Shown piece after piece: positions 49,641 through 62,460 of a stretch of DNA of 64,000 bases (positions are counted from its first letter, which is position 1; every line of letters starts with the position of its first letter). The position numbers were made by a program, and so were the translations under genes. Source of the DNA: Dasypus novemcinctus. Its lineage: Eukaryota; Chordata; Mammalia; Cingulata; Dasypodidae. Under the pieces are notes generated by a model. It was given only the letters and a program-made list of their open reading frames with translations. It had not been told where the DNA came from and did no database searches. The stretch spans positions 118,632,228 to 118,696,227 of the forward strand of contig NC_080680.1 of NCBI RefSeq assembly GCF_030445035.2, in the 5' to 3' direction.

Positions 49641-51465
49641 AGGTGGGGCAAGATGGTGGTTGAGTGAGTGCACCTTATAGTCTCTCCTGCAAAGAAGTGG
49701 CTGGGCAGCATTAGAAATTCTTCAAGACCAGGCTGTTTCGGGATTTTGTAGGGCAGGAGTTGTCTGGACATTGATTTGGTGGGAAGGTAACAGAGAAAAT
49801 TCATGTAAAAGATAAAATTGAGGCTCTCTTACACGGAGTTAGGGGCTGCCTGTGGGACGCTCCTTCCTGGGGTGGGTGGAACCGCGGTACTGGCACCACA
49901 GCGGTGATTCTTGGAGGCTCTGCAGTACTGGGGAATTCATAAGCCCTGAGCAGGCTATTAAGGGGCTTACAGGGCAAACGGGCTTCGCAAACCAATTTGG
50001 TGAGACAGACAGGAGTTTTTTGCAAGGCGGGGAATTTTTGATTTCTGACACAAATAATAGCGCTTCCGGCTAGAGCCCCGCCCCCAAGGCGGGCTACTGA
50101 TCTGCAGCATCCTTAAATTGGCTGCAATATAGAGGCGCCCCCAACTGGCTGTTTCAGGGGTTTGCAGGGCGGGAGGTGTCCTGAAGTCGAATTGGTGATA
50201 CAGCCACAGAAGAGACCCTAGTGAGAGGGGGAATTGCGGGTTTCTGACACATAGGTCAGAGTTTGCAGATGTGACCTCCCCCATAGGGCTGGCACCCAAC
50301 TGCGGGGATCCCTGAAGGCTGTGTTGCACTGCGGTGCTCCCAGGTTCCCCGTTAACTGGATTTGAGGTTGCCAGGTCTGTGTCCCCTAAACCCTGGTGGC
50401 CCACACCCCAGAGACTCACACCTCTTGAATCTGCAATATCACAGACTTTCCATCCCTGAATCCACCACGCCCTGAGGTCCATCTGAGGTCCTTGATTGTC
50501 CTAACCCTCAACATTTGTGTTTCTTTTTAATTTTAATTTTTTTTTAATTTTTAATTTTTAATTTTTTATTGTCCTGGTTGCTAATATTGCATTATTTCCT
50601 AGTCTTTTCTCCCATTGTATCCCCCAAGGTCTTTTATTTTTCATTTATTTTAGGGGTTTTTTGTTGTTGCTGTTGTTGGTGTTCTACATCTTCTTTTCTT
50701 TTCCTTACTTGTTCCATCCCTTTTCTTTACCCACCCCCCCTTTTTCTTTCTTTCTTTCTTCTCTCTCTTTTATTTTTCTTTTCTCTTGTCCCTCATTTCC
50801 TTCTTATTTTATGTTATCTTAATTATACAATAGGTGCTACAGGGAACACCTCACATTGGCTGGGTTTCCTCATCCTCCGTTGCCTCATTTCTGTGTGAAT
50901 TGATTTTGGCTACCTACACTATCCCCTTTCCCCCACATCTTGATATCCTCCATCATCTACTGTCTCTCCTATATTCCACCTCCCTTTCTTTGATCCCCAA
51001 ATTGTCTAACTCTTAATTTCTAATACCTTTGTTTTGTTATCTGTCTTTTATCCACTCTTGAAATTATTGCCTTTCTTTTCTCTTTCCCTCTCTCACGAAA
51101 ACACTACCTTTTTAATTCATACAATATTCCTCCCATATTGTCGACTTCCTCATTATAGGTACTCTACTTACTGCTATAACTCTACACATCTTACATGAAT
51201 CTAATATCCATCCTCCCAGATCTCATATTGTTGCTCTGTTAACATTTATTACGAATATTACTTAACACATTTTCCTTTCTTACACAATTGCTTTTCCCTG
51301 GCCCTAATATTTTCCTTCAAAATGAACTCAGCCAGCAATAAGAAATTAGAATAAGAACAAAGTGACAAAGAGAAGATACAACACTTACACAAAAACAACA
51401 GTTAATTAATCCCCAAGACTAGACAAAGAAACTAAGGAACTGATTAAACCTGTCAAGATAAAATG
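49641..51465 (+). promoter_or_regulatory. L1 copy 3 5' UTR
   Basis: It begins aggtggggcaagatggtggt, keeping the aagatgg box near the start. The first 600 bp are moderately GC-rich with decayed CpGs. A T-rich tract (about 50520-50570) and a pyrimidine-rich stretch (about 50690-50820) follow, and the last 600 bp match copy 1 closely. Confidence 0.78.
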
Positions 51466-52434
51466 ATGACCAGAAAGCAACAAAAATCTACAAATCAAAC
51501 CAGTAATCAGGAAAACATGGCTGAATCCAATGAACAAACTAAAAACCAGGAAGGGGAGCAGAATATTGCACAAGTAATTAAAGATCTCAAACATATATCA
51601 GAGAAAAATTTAATGAAGTAAAGGAAGAGGTTAACAATATGAAGACAACACTTGGAGGGGAAATTGCAGATATATGCAAAAAGATAACAGATATGATGGG
51701 AATGAAGCCCACAGTTCAAGAAATCAAAAATACACTCGCAGCAAATAGCAGCAGATTAGAAGAGGCAGAGCAGAGAATTAGTGATGTGGAAGACAGTACA
51801 TCAGAAATCAAGCAGATAGTAGAATTGATCGATAAAAAGATAGAAAAAATCGAGCTAGGACTTAGAGACCTGAATGACAATGCAAAACGCACAAACATGT
51901 GTATTAAAGGCATCCCAGAAGGAGAAGAGAAGGGAAAGGGTTTAGAAGGAGTGTTGCAGGAAATAATGGCTGAAAACTTCCCAAATCTACTGAAAGAGAC
52001 AGATGTACATATCCAAGAAGCACAACGCACCCCAAATATCATAAACCCCAACAGGCCCACCCCAAGACATATACTTGTCAAATTATCCAATGCTCAAGAC
52101 AAAGAGAAAATTCTAAAAGCAGCAAGAGAAAAGAAAGCCATCACATACAAGGGAAGCTCCATAAGATTATGTGCTGATTTCTCATCTGAAACCATGGAGC
52201 CAAGAAGGCAGTGGTATGATATAGTCAAGGTACTAAAAGAAAAAAAAATTCCAAACAAGAATACTCTATAAAGCTAAACTAGCATTCAAAAAGGATGGAG
52301 AGTTCAAAATATTCACAGATAAACAGAAATTGAAAGAGTATGCCAACAAGAAACCTCCCCTTCAAGAAATTCTAAAGGGAGTTCTGCAGGAAGAAAGGAA
52401 AAAACAGGACAGGCAGAGTTGGAGGAGAGTGTAA
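51466..52434 (+). pseudogene. L1 copy 3 ORF1, frameshifted
   Basis: It starts with the same MTRKQQKS as copy 1 and keeps the coiled coil, RRM and C-terminal blocks. A one-base deletion near 51590 and a second indel in an A-run near 52240 break the frame. The middle 210 codons (51639-52271) remain open. The original stop is at 52432-52434. Confidence 0.9.
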
Positions 52435-52507
52435 GAGCAACAAAAAAGAAAAAAAGAAAAGAAAAAACAAACAAACAAAATATGACAGACACAAGTCCAA
52501 TCAAAAT

Positions 52508-55500
52508 ATGGCTAACATAAATAATTCCTTGAAAGTAATAATACTGAATGTCAACAGGTTAAACTCACCTATCAAAAGATTCAGACTGGGACATTGGATA
52601 AGTAAATATGACCCTTCTATATGCTGTCTACAAGAAACACATCTTAGACCCAGAGATTCATGGAGGCTGAAAGTGAATGGTTGGAAAGCAATCATACAAG
52701 CAAACAATAACCAAAAAAAGACAGGAGTAGTTATATTAATATCAGACAAAATAGACTTTAAATGTGAAACAATTGTGAGAGACAAAGGATACTACATATT
52801 AGAGAAAGGGACAATCTATCAAGAAGAACAAAAAACATAAATATTTATGCTCCTAACAAGGGCGCCTCTAAATTCGTGAGGCAAATGCTGGAAAAACTAA
52901 GTGAAAGAATAGAAGCCTCTACAATTACAGTGGGGGATTTCAATACACCACTATCAACTCTGGACAAAACATCTCAAAAGAGAATCAATAAAGAAACAAA
53001 ATATTTGAACAGTATATTAGAGGAGCTGGGTCTAATAGACATATACAAATCATTACACCCAAACACAGCAGGATATATATTTTTCTCAAGTGCACATGGA
53101 TCATTCTCCAAGATAGACCATATGCTAGGCCACAAAGAAAGGCTTAATGAATTCAGAAAGATCAAAATCATACAAAATAATATCTCTGACCACAGTGGAG
53201 TGAAGTTGGAAATCAGCAAGGGCCAGAGGCCCAGATTTCACACCAAGATATGGAAATTAAACAGCACACTCTTAGAAAAACAGTGGGTCAAAGAGGAAAT
53301 CTCAAAAGAAATCAAAGACTACCTTGAAACAAATGATAATGATAACACAACATACCAAAATTTATGGATGCAGCAAAAGCAGTATTGAGAGGGAAATTTA
53401 TAGCTATAAGTTCATACATCAAAAAAGAAAAAAGAGCAAAAATTGAAGAACTAATTGCACATTTGGAGGAATTAGTAAAAAAACAACAAAGTAATCCCAC
53501 AGGAAGAAGAAAGAAAGAAATAACAAAGATAAGAGCAGAACTAAATGAAATAGAAAATAAGAAAGCACTAGAAAAGATAAACAAGACCAAGAGCTGGTTT
53601 TTTGAGATCAATAAAATTGATAAACCTTTAGTGAGACTAACAAAGAAAAAAAGAGAAAAGATGCAAATACACAAAATAAGAAAAGAGAAAGGAGATATCA
53701 CAACTGACCCCACAGAAATAAAGACTATCATAAGAGGATACTTTGAAAAACTATATTCCAACAAAAATGACAATTCAGAGGAAATGGACAAATTCCTAGA
53801 AACACATAAGCAGCATATATTGATGAAAGAAAAAATTGATGATCTCAACAAACCAATCACAAGTAAAGAGATAGAATCGGTTATTAAAAACCTCCCAACT
53901 AATAAGAACCCAGGGCCAGACGGCTTCACAGGTGAATTCTACAAAACATTCCGGAAAGAAATAACACCAATCCTGCTGAAACTCTTCCAAAAAATCGAAA
54001 CAGAAGGAACATTGCCGAACTCATTCTATGATGCTAACATTACCCTAATACCAAAGCCAAACAAAGACACCACAAGAAACAAAAATTACAGACCAATTCC
54101 TCTAATGAACCTAGATGCAAAAATACTTAACGAAATACTTGCTAATTGTATTCAACAACACATTAAAAGAATTATACACCATGACCAAGTGGGATTCATT
54201 CCAGGTATGCAAGGATGGTTCAACATAAGAAAATCAATCAATGTAATACACCATATAAACAGAATGAAGGAAAAAAATCACATGATTATATCTATAGATA
54301 CAGAAAAAGCATTTGACAAAATACAGCACCCTTTCTTGATAAAAACACTCCAAAAGACCAGAATACAAGGACATTTTTTGAACATGATAAAAAGTATGTA
54401 TGAAAAACCCAAAGCCAACATCGTTTACAATGGAGAAATCCTAAAATCCTTCACTCTAAAGTCAGGAACAAGACAAGGATGCCCACTCTCTCCCGTTCTA
54501 TTTAACATTGTCTTAGAAGTACTTGCTCGAGTACTGAGGCAAGAACCAGATATAAAAGGCATTCAAATTGGAAAGGAAGAAGTCAAAATTTCATTATTTG
54601 CAGATGACATGATCCTATACTAGAAAACCCTGAGAGGTCTACAACAAAGCTTCTAGAACTCATAAATGAGTTCAGTAAAGTCGCAGGTTATAAGATCAAT
54701 GTGCAAAAATCAGTAGCATTTCTGTACACCAATAATGAGCAAGATCAGGAGGAAATCAAGAAATGAATACCATTCACATAGTAAATAAAAAATCAAATAT
54801 TTAGGAATAAATTTAACTAAAGATGTAAAAAACTTATACACCAAGAACTATAAAAGACTGTTCAAGGAAATCAAAGAAGACCTAAATAAATGGAAGAATA
54901 TTCCCTGTTCATGAATAGGAAGACTAAATATTATTAAGATGTCTATCCTACCAAAACTGATCTACACATACAATGCAATCCCAATAAAAATCAACACAGC
55001 TTTCTTTAAGGAACTAGAAAAACTAACTATGAAATTTATTTGGAAAGGAAAGAGGCCCCGAATAGCCAAAGACATTTTGAAAAAGAAAAATGAAATTGGA
55101 GGAATCACACTACCTGACTTCAAAACATACTACAAAGCTACAGTAGTGAAAACAGCACGGTATTAGCATAAGGAGAGACACACAGACCAATGGAATTGAA
55201 TTGAAAGTTCTGATATAGAACCTCATATATATAGCCATATAATATTCGATAAAACCACCAAACCCTCTCAACTGGGAGAAAATGGCCTATTCAACAAATG
55301 GTGCCTGGAGAACTGGATATCCATATGTAGAAGAATGAAAGAGGACTACCATCTCACACCTTATACAAAGATCAACTCAAGATGGATCAAAGACCTAAAT
55401 ATAAGAGCCAAGGCCATAAAGACTTTGGAAAGCAGTGTAGGGAAACATCTACAAGACCTTGTAATAGGAAATGGCTTCATGAACATCACACCAAAAGCAC

Positions 55501-56312
55501 GAGCAGCAAAAGAACAAATAGATAAATGGGACTTCCTCAAAATTAAAGCCTTCTTCACCTCAAAGGAGTTTGTCAAGAAAGTAAAAAGGGAGCCTACACA
55601 ATGGGAAAAATATTTGGCTACCATATATCTGATAAGAGACTTATAACTTGCATATATAAATAACTCCTATATCTTGAAAATAAAAGATAAACAACCCATT
55701 TAAAAAATGGGAAAAAGATTTAAACAGACACTTCTCCAGAGAAGAAATGCAAATGGCTAAAAAGGACATGAAAAATTCTCCAAATCTTTAGCTATCAGGG
55801 AAATGCAAATCAAAACTACAATGAGATACCATCTTACTCCCATAAGATTGGCAGCTATGAAAAAAAGAGAAGAATACAAATGTTGGAGAGGATGTGAAGA
55901 AATGGGAACACTCATCCACTGCTGGTGGGAATGCAGAAGGATGCAACCATTCTGGAGGACAGTTTGGCAGTTTCTCAAAAAACTAACCATAGATTTGCCA
56001 TATGACCCAGCAATTCCACTGCTGGGTATATGCCCAGCAGAACTGAAAACAAGGACACAAACTGATATATGCACACCAATGTTCATAGCAGCATTGTTCA
56101 CTATCGCCAAAAGTTGGAATCAACCCAAATGCCCATCAACAGATGAGTGGATCAATAAAATGTGGTATATACATACAATGGAATACTACTTGGCTTTAAG
56201 AACAAATACACTACAAACATATGTGATAACATGGATGAATCTTGAGAACCTCATGTTGAGTGAAGCAACCCAGGCATTGAAAGACAAATACTACGTGACC
56301 TCAATGATATGA
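52508..56312 (+). pseudogene. L1 copy 3 ORF2, multiply broken
   Basis: It starts MANINNS, equivalent to copy 1 MANTNKS, and ends at the conserved stop. QETH, GDFN and SDH of the endonuclease and FADD of the reverse transcriptase (about 54598-54609) are still readable. Single-base deletions near 52832, 53366 and 54621, in-frame 3-bp losses near 52787 and 53608, a TGA near 54763, a Trp-to-stop change at about 55164 and frameshifts near 55610-55680 destroy it. The largest open piece is 419 codons (53364-54623). Confidence 0.92.
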
Positions 56313-59144
56313 AATTAGCAAGCTGCCTCAGAGAGCTAGAGACTGGAAGATAGGCTTACAGGATATCAGGGGGTAGACAAAAGATGTAAGATGACATCTA
56401 CATGGGTGAAATCTATGATAAGCTGGAGGTAAGTATGTGTACAAGGAAGGGGTAAAATGGGGACATAGGGTTACCTTTGGGTGGGGCTTTGCGGGTTTGA
56501 GGGGGGCTAGGGATGGGCGGGGAGTAATATTGCCCAAGAAATTGGGGGGAGGGTGGGGCAACATACAAACATAGGAGATTGTCAGGTGTTGGTTGAGAAT
56601 ATAATGCTGAGAAAACCTTTTCAAAATATAATTAGGAAAGTTACCTGTTTAAGATACTGAAAGGAGATAATCTGATGTAGGACAGACTCCTAGGGAATAT
56701 CTGAATGCTCATTTTGCCAGAGTGGGTTATACCATTGGGTAGAGACCCATATAATGAGAGTGAAGGTAGACCCACATCCTGGGGAGGACTAATGCCATTA
56801 AATAGAGGGAACTGTATCTCTCAAGAGAAATAGTGGCTCCCAGGCATTAGGGCAGTTGAGCAATTCAAGCCCTCAACACTGTTGCAAGTATCTCTGAACA
56901 TTGACTGTCACTGTGGGCCCCCAGGGGAGGGGGAAATAGATATTGAATAGATGGAACCAACGTAACTGTGAGGGCAATAGAAGTGTTTCACAAGAGTATA
57001 CAAGGATGGATATAAAACATGTAATATTACACCAAAAACATATAGGGGACGACAGACTAACAATGTAAACCATAATAAAGCATAGGATAACTAAAAATTT
57101 AGAAAACTGTATAGCCTAATGTATAAACCACAATGTAAACACAAATGTTACCTTGTTTGAAAGCTATTGTCTCAATTTCTGTACATCAGTTTCAGTAAAT
57201 ATCATATGAATAGGTTAAAAGATTATCACTGTGGAAGGGAAAAGGTTATATATTGGATATGTGGGAGTACTATATATTGTATATATGAATTACTGTGATC
57301 TATGGCTCTTGTGAAGAGAAGCTCAACAATTAGGAAAAAAGAAAAGAAAAAGATATGATGTAGAATTTTTCCAAATCAACATGTATCTATATCTAACCTT
57401 TAAACTCATCGCTATATTCCATTTTACTATTAAGGTAACCTGGCATTAGATTGGGTTTCACTTTTCAGGAAGTTTTGTATCACAGAGTGGTTCAACAATG
57501 GCAGTGGAGGAATACTGGTATGTGACGTTATTGACAGGGGACATATGGTTGACAGGGAGTTATACAGGGCATGTGTCCAGGGTGCATGGAAATGTTTGGA
57601 TATACTCATAGTGGAAACAATTAAAAACAACAGCTGGGGGGGTACTGGGTTCCTGGCTGGGGGGGGGGGGGGGCTCTGTCATGGTCCCTAGTGGAGCAGT
57701 GGCAGTCCCCTGGGTGCAACAGCAAGGACCAAGAAGGAATGAGGGTCCAACAGTGAGCCCCTGATACTAACGACTATGCTTGTGAGCCTATACACCTGAA
57801 ATAAGAACAAGACCTAGAGCAGCACTGTGCCTAAGAGTTCCCTCCTGACAGCCTCAGTGTTACTCAAATGTGGCCAGTCTTGAAGCCAAACTCAGCATGT
57901 AAATGCACTGCGTTCCCCCCAGCGTGGGACATGACACCTGGGGATGAGCCTCCCTGGCACCAAGGGATCACTACCAAGTACCAGCTGATGATGGGACTAG
58001 AAAATGACCTTGAATGAAAGGTTCAACGCAGACCTGCAGAATATCCCTGTCTACATATAATAACAGGAGCTAAAAATGCTGTTTGACCTAAATTAAGGGG
58101 GATATGGAAAGGACAAATGAGTTTATATGGCTATGAGTCTCTAAAAAAGAGTCTGGAGGTTGTCAGAAGGATTGCCCTTATGCACACCTGAACAGAATCT
58201 CAGAGACAGATAAAGTAGGTACAACCCCAGGTTTTGGTTCTCTTGAGGGCTTAAGAGACCCACAGGTTTTATGGTCACGGCAGATGGAGTTCACTGCCAT
58301 GTCAGTTGGCCCTTCTTTGGAGTTGGTGTTTCTGCATGATGGAGCTGGACTCAGATGTGATCTCTTTTCACAAGCCTTTCCTGCTACTTTACTGGAATTG
58401 TAGTTGGTGCTGGGGTTTAAGATATATCTAGGGGATCTGAATCTCTGGACTGACCATATGATAGCCGGGCCCTGAGCCTCAACAGACTTCAGCTCCGACA
58501 CTCTGATTTATTGGACTTACCCCACTCAGCTAACATGGAGTTGAAGAATGTCAGCCACCATACCATAGAGCCTAGAGTGCCTACAACTGAAAGCAGGAGG
58601 ATTGCATCCAATATCCATGTGGATTCTAAGCCGCCCCTTGACAAAGATGTGGATTTGACACAACCAAGCCAAGGTCCACAGGAAGGAGGAATACAGTAAG
58701 GATTAGAGTGGACTTAATGATATTCTATTCATGAACTACTGTGGTTAAAAATCGAGAAAATGTGGCATTGGTGTGGAAAAAGTGGCCATGGTGGCTGCTG
58801 GGTGCAGGGAATGGGAGGAAGAGATGAGATGTGGAGGCATTTTTGGGACTTGGAGTTGTCCTGGGTGGTGCTGCAGGGACAATTGCCGGACATTGTATGT
58901 CCTCCCATGGCCCACTGGATGGAATGTGGGAGAGTGTGTCCTATGGTGTAGACCACTGGCCATGGGGTGCAGCAATGCCCAGAGATGTACTCACCAGATG
59001 CAGTGGATGTGTCAGGATGATGGGAGAGAGTGTTATTGTGGGGGGAGTGGTGGGGTGGGGGCAGTGGGGATGAATGGGGACCTCATATTTTTTTAATGTA
59101 ATATTTTTTAAAAAATGAATGAATAAAATAAAATTTAAAAAAAA
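56313..59144 (+). other. L1 copy 3 long 3' UTR and A-tail
   Basis: 2.8 kb, collinear with the 3' regions of copies 1 and 2. It contains a G15 run at 57659-57673 and a G-rich block at 59037-59079 shortly before the tail. Confidence 0.85.
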
Positions 59145-59311
59145 TAATAATTGTGTGAAAAGTTTCCATGTTTGCCTAAGGTAGGTTCTTTGCTTAGGAT
59201 TACTAGCTTCTATTCTGTTCACAGTTAATATATCTGCATGATATTCTTGATCTAAAATAAAATATATGTATAAATGTAACAGTTAGTGTCTTAAAAACCA
59301 TATTAGACCAA
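59145..59311. other. Short spacer, no feature
   Basis: AT-rich bases between the L1 tail and the next LTR. Confidence 0.6.
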
Positions 59312-60014
59312 TGTTTTAGTTTGCCAATGTCTGCTGAGGCAAAGTCCCAGAAATGGCTTAGCATTTATAAAGGGAAATTATCTGGGGCAAAAGCTTACAG
59401 TTCTGAGGCTGTGAAATGTCCAAATCAAGGCAGCATTAGAGGTGCCTTCTCACCAAAGTCATCTTTGGTTGATCCTGCTGTTTGGTCATGTGGCAAAGCA
59501 AGATGGTACCCTGTGATAAGGTCTTCTCCTTCTACCGTCTCTGGGGCTCAGCATGGGTTACCACACATAGGGCTGGTGGTCTTTCTGGGCCTTCTATGTA
59601 AACCACTACTCCTCTGCTTTCTTTCTGAGTTCAGGTGTGAGCTATCAGGAAGATGGCTTCTCCCTTCAGACTTTAGCTGCTCCATGGGCCCAGCCTCTTG
59701 GAGGCTTTATGCTTAAGCTTTGCTGCTAGCAATCCTCAAGTCCCCCTTTCACATTGTAAGGTAAAAAACTGCAGAGCTAACAAAGACAAAAACAAAAAAT
59801 AAACAAACAAAAGACCAAAAAAATTGCAAAACTATCTTTTCATGTGTCTCTCTCTGTGTCTCCATTTATATTAGACCCAGCATCAGTATGGAGACTCATC
59901 CTGAGTCACACCTTACTGACATAGTCCAACAAAAGGGTCTCACACCTAAGGAATGCAGTAGTTCAAAAACATAATCTTTCTTTTTGGGATTCATAAAAGA
60001 ATTTCAAACCACTG
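59312..60014 (-). mobile_element. LTR, MaLR-like, longer subfamily
   Basis: On the plus strand it runs from tgttttagtttgccaatg to atttcaaaccactgt and shares the attcataaa...caaac end of the other LTRs. Compared with 19230-19844 the middle differs and has an (AAAC)-rich stretch at about 59780-59830. It belongs with 43850-44349. Boundaries are within a few bases. Confidence 0.65.
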
Positions 60015-60437
60015 TTGTAGAATTTGAGAGAGGTTCAATTATTTGTGTATAGAGAGGCCAGGACTCAGGAATGATTTGAGAAGGAAAAATGGTTTATTGA
60101 TGGCCGGCCAGACTCGAGAGCTTTCTGTTTCAATCCTGAGCCCCAAACAAGATTTTTGAGTTCCTTTTATACAGAGAGGAAAGGCCGTAAGCTTTTAGCA
60201 TGGACCTCAGGCATTCTAGATAAGCTTTTAGCATATTTTCTTTGCATTTCCCCTAAATACTTAAAGTTTATAGACCTTGCATTGTTAAACTGTTTCCTGA
60301 GACTGGAGTCGTTGTCATTGTCACCAAGGGCAGGACTGCAGCCTTTTACCTTTTCACACCCACAAGTCAGACAGCTTAGGTTATCTCTGAAGAGACAAAG
60401 AGCCTCCCACCATAGCCCACATCACCACCACAACCAA
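60015..60437 (-). mobile_element. Solo LTR, ERV1/gammaretrovirus-like layout
   Basis: Read on the minus strand it starts tggttgtggtggtgatgtgg and ends ctctctcaaattctaca (TG...CA). TATAAAAGG lies at 60171-60163 and AATAAA at 60098-60093, about 65 nt later, with about 78 nt of U5-like sequence after it. That order (U3, TATA, R, polyadenylation signal, U5) is diagnostic of an LTR; class assignment is by general layout only. No internal region adjoins it, so it is a solo LTR. I found no convincing target duplication. Confidence 0.68.
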
Positions 60438-61719
60438 TATTATATTTGAAAGACAATTGCTGAAATACATTTTATATTATATTTTCAGCTTATTCAGTTT
60501 CACTAATTGTTCCAAAATAAAATTTATTCATGTATATTTTTTAGTAAATTATGTATAATCTAATATTTTCCACACATTTTAGACTAGAGTTATACAAAGA
60601 ATTCTCTAACAATTTTCTGTAATTATTAATCAAGTCTTTAGTTTCTGTTTTTCTAAACAAAAAAATATTTTTTATTTCATTTTTCCAGTTCATGTGCTTT
60701 TCAGCATTATCATTCCCCTGACCTCCATATTTAATATAACTAATTGACATAGGAATGTAGTATATGCATACATAAATGTGCATATATATTTATTTATATA
60801 TACTGTTAGATTGCATTTTTCATTCCTAAACTGTGAATATGTTTTATTAATTTTGTGCTTCTTAATTAGCCTTCATAAAGGGTTTACATTTGGTTTACAT
60901 TTTATTTATTTATTCATTACTTCAAGGAAATGAACTTGCATGTTTATGAAGCCCATTGTTCTCTAATTAATGTGATTGTTATAATAAATTAGCCTCATAC
61001 TTTCTGTTGGTTTATTTCTTTTATTTTCTGTATCCTAAATATTACTTTATTTTTATTCCTCACAATAAATTAAAAGAGATACTTTTTCCACTGGTAAAAT
61101 GTTGGCTGAATCCCATAGGTTTTAATTTGATGCATTCTCGTCACTTATTCAGGAATAGTTTTTATTTCATATTTTAATATCCTCTCTTCCTCTACAATTA
61201 TTGAGATTGTTTTTCTGTTTCCAAGAACTTCAATCTGGAGAGGAGGGTGACTTTCTCATTTGCTCTTAGATTTACTAAATTCTATCATAAAATAATTAAC
61301 TTACCTCTAGAAATTTAATAAGTTGAAACAAACTATGCTCTATAACTTGTCATGCATCATATAATAAATAAATCATTCTCTATGTAAAAAATGATTTTAG
61401 TATACATAATTTATATGTAATATATATTATATATATATATATATATGTATATTTTTTCAACTTTCCAGTATTATTGCTTGACCATCTACTAGGCATTTCA
61501 ATTTTTTAAGTATACTGAAAAAGAGGATAAATTCCACCTCCTATTTCTTTAAAACTATTTTCTTCCTCAATGTTTACTATATATATGAATGTTCTACCCT
61601 CCACCTGGCTTGTAAAGCCAAAAAGCACCTAGTAATTGGATTGTATTCATTTGTATCCTCCACCATCATCAACTCTGATCCATTAGGAAGTCATAGTCAT
61701 TCTATTTCAAAGAAATAAC
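60438..61719. other. AT-rich DNA with a probable L1 scrap
   Basis: No gene. About 61085-61200 (minus) resembles an old ORF2 piece (gaatcccataggttttaatt). A (TA)n run lies at about 61424-61446. Confidence 0.45.
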
Positions 61720-62460
61720 TGGAATCCATCCATTTATCTCCAGGCCTCCTGCTATGCTTTGATTTCCAGCTACAAGAAATTTCACCAAGATTATTTTTGT
61801 AGCTTTATAATTGGTTGACTTTTCATTCATTCTCAACATAGCAACTGAAATGAGAATTGTTCCTTTTTAAAACAAAAATTCCATTTTTAGCAGACCTACA
61901 TTTTCTACCCACTCACAGCCCTCATCCTCCTTCCCCATGCCTGAACTCTCCAATGGCTCTTTCAAAAACATCCAAACATGTTGCTGCCCTGTATGTAATG
62001 TGGCTACTATCTAACTCTCAAAACTCATTCACTCCCCTGTCCCCCTTACCATTATGCTTCAGCTACCTTTATGACTTTTTGTTCCCTACATGGCCCAGCT
62101 TATTTCTACCATTGGGTTTTATATTTTTTTCTTCTCTGTGACTGAAATTCTTTTCTCCAAAATTTTATATACCTAATAGTATTTCATTATTATGGTTTGA
62201 TAAAATGGTCCTTTGTCAGAGAGGAGATCCCTGGCTATTCTTTTTAGGTACATTTCCCAGGTCACATTCTGAATTTATAATCTCCAATGATTTGATTCTT
62301 TATGTGCTTACTTTCTGAGATTCTGACCTTCCTTACTAGAAGTCAGCACTGTGACAAATGAGGACCTTATAAACCTTGGTCACTGCTGTCTCCTCAGCTG
62401 TTAGTACTAAGGACAAGATAAACACTCGGTAATCATTTGTTGGATGACTGACATCTCTTC
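61720..62460 (+). mobile_element. L2-like relic
   Basis: It has the typical order of an L2 3' part: pyrimidine-rich blocks with ctctccaatggctctttcaaa and catggcccagcttatttcta, then cactgctgtctcctcagctg, and a final taatcatttgttggatgac end. It is diverged, so the left boundary is loose. Confidence 0.6.

Larger units (their letters stand above)
49641..59144 (+). mobile_element. Full-length L1 copy 3, ORFs broken
   Basis: About 9.5 kb: 5' region 49641-51465, ORF1 remnant 51466-52434, ORF2 remnant 52508-56312, 3' region 56313-59136, A-tail to about 59144. It has the same layout and long 3' region as copy 1, on the opposite strand. It lacks the 51-bp array. No clear target duplication: AAAAAAATA occurs on both sides but cannot be told from the tail. 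It is older than copy 1 given its lesions, far younger than the relics at 21596 and 44600. Confidence 0.92.

Noticed and set aside
58773..59096. Cysteine-rich 107-codon frame in the L1 3' region as a secreted protein
   Set aside because: There is no signal peptide. The copy 1 counterpart is truncated and shifted, and the frame ends in low-complexity glycine codons from the G-rich block.
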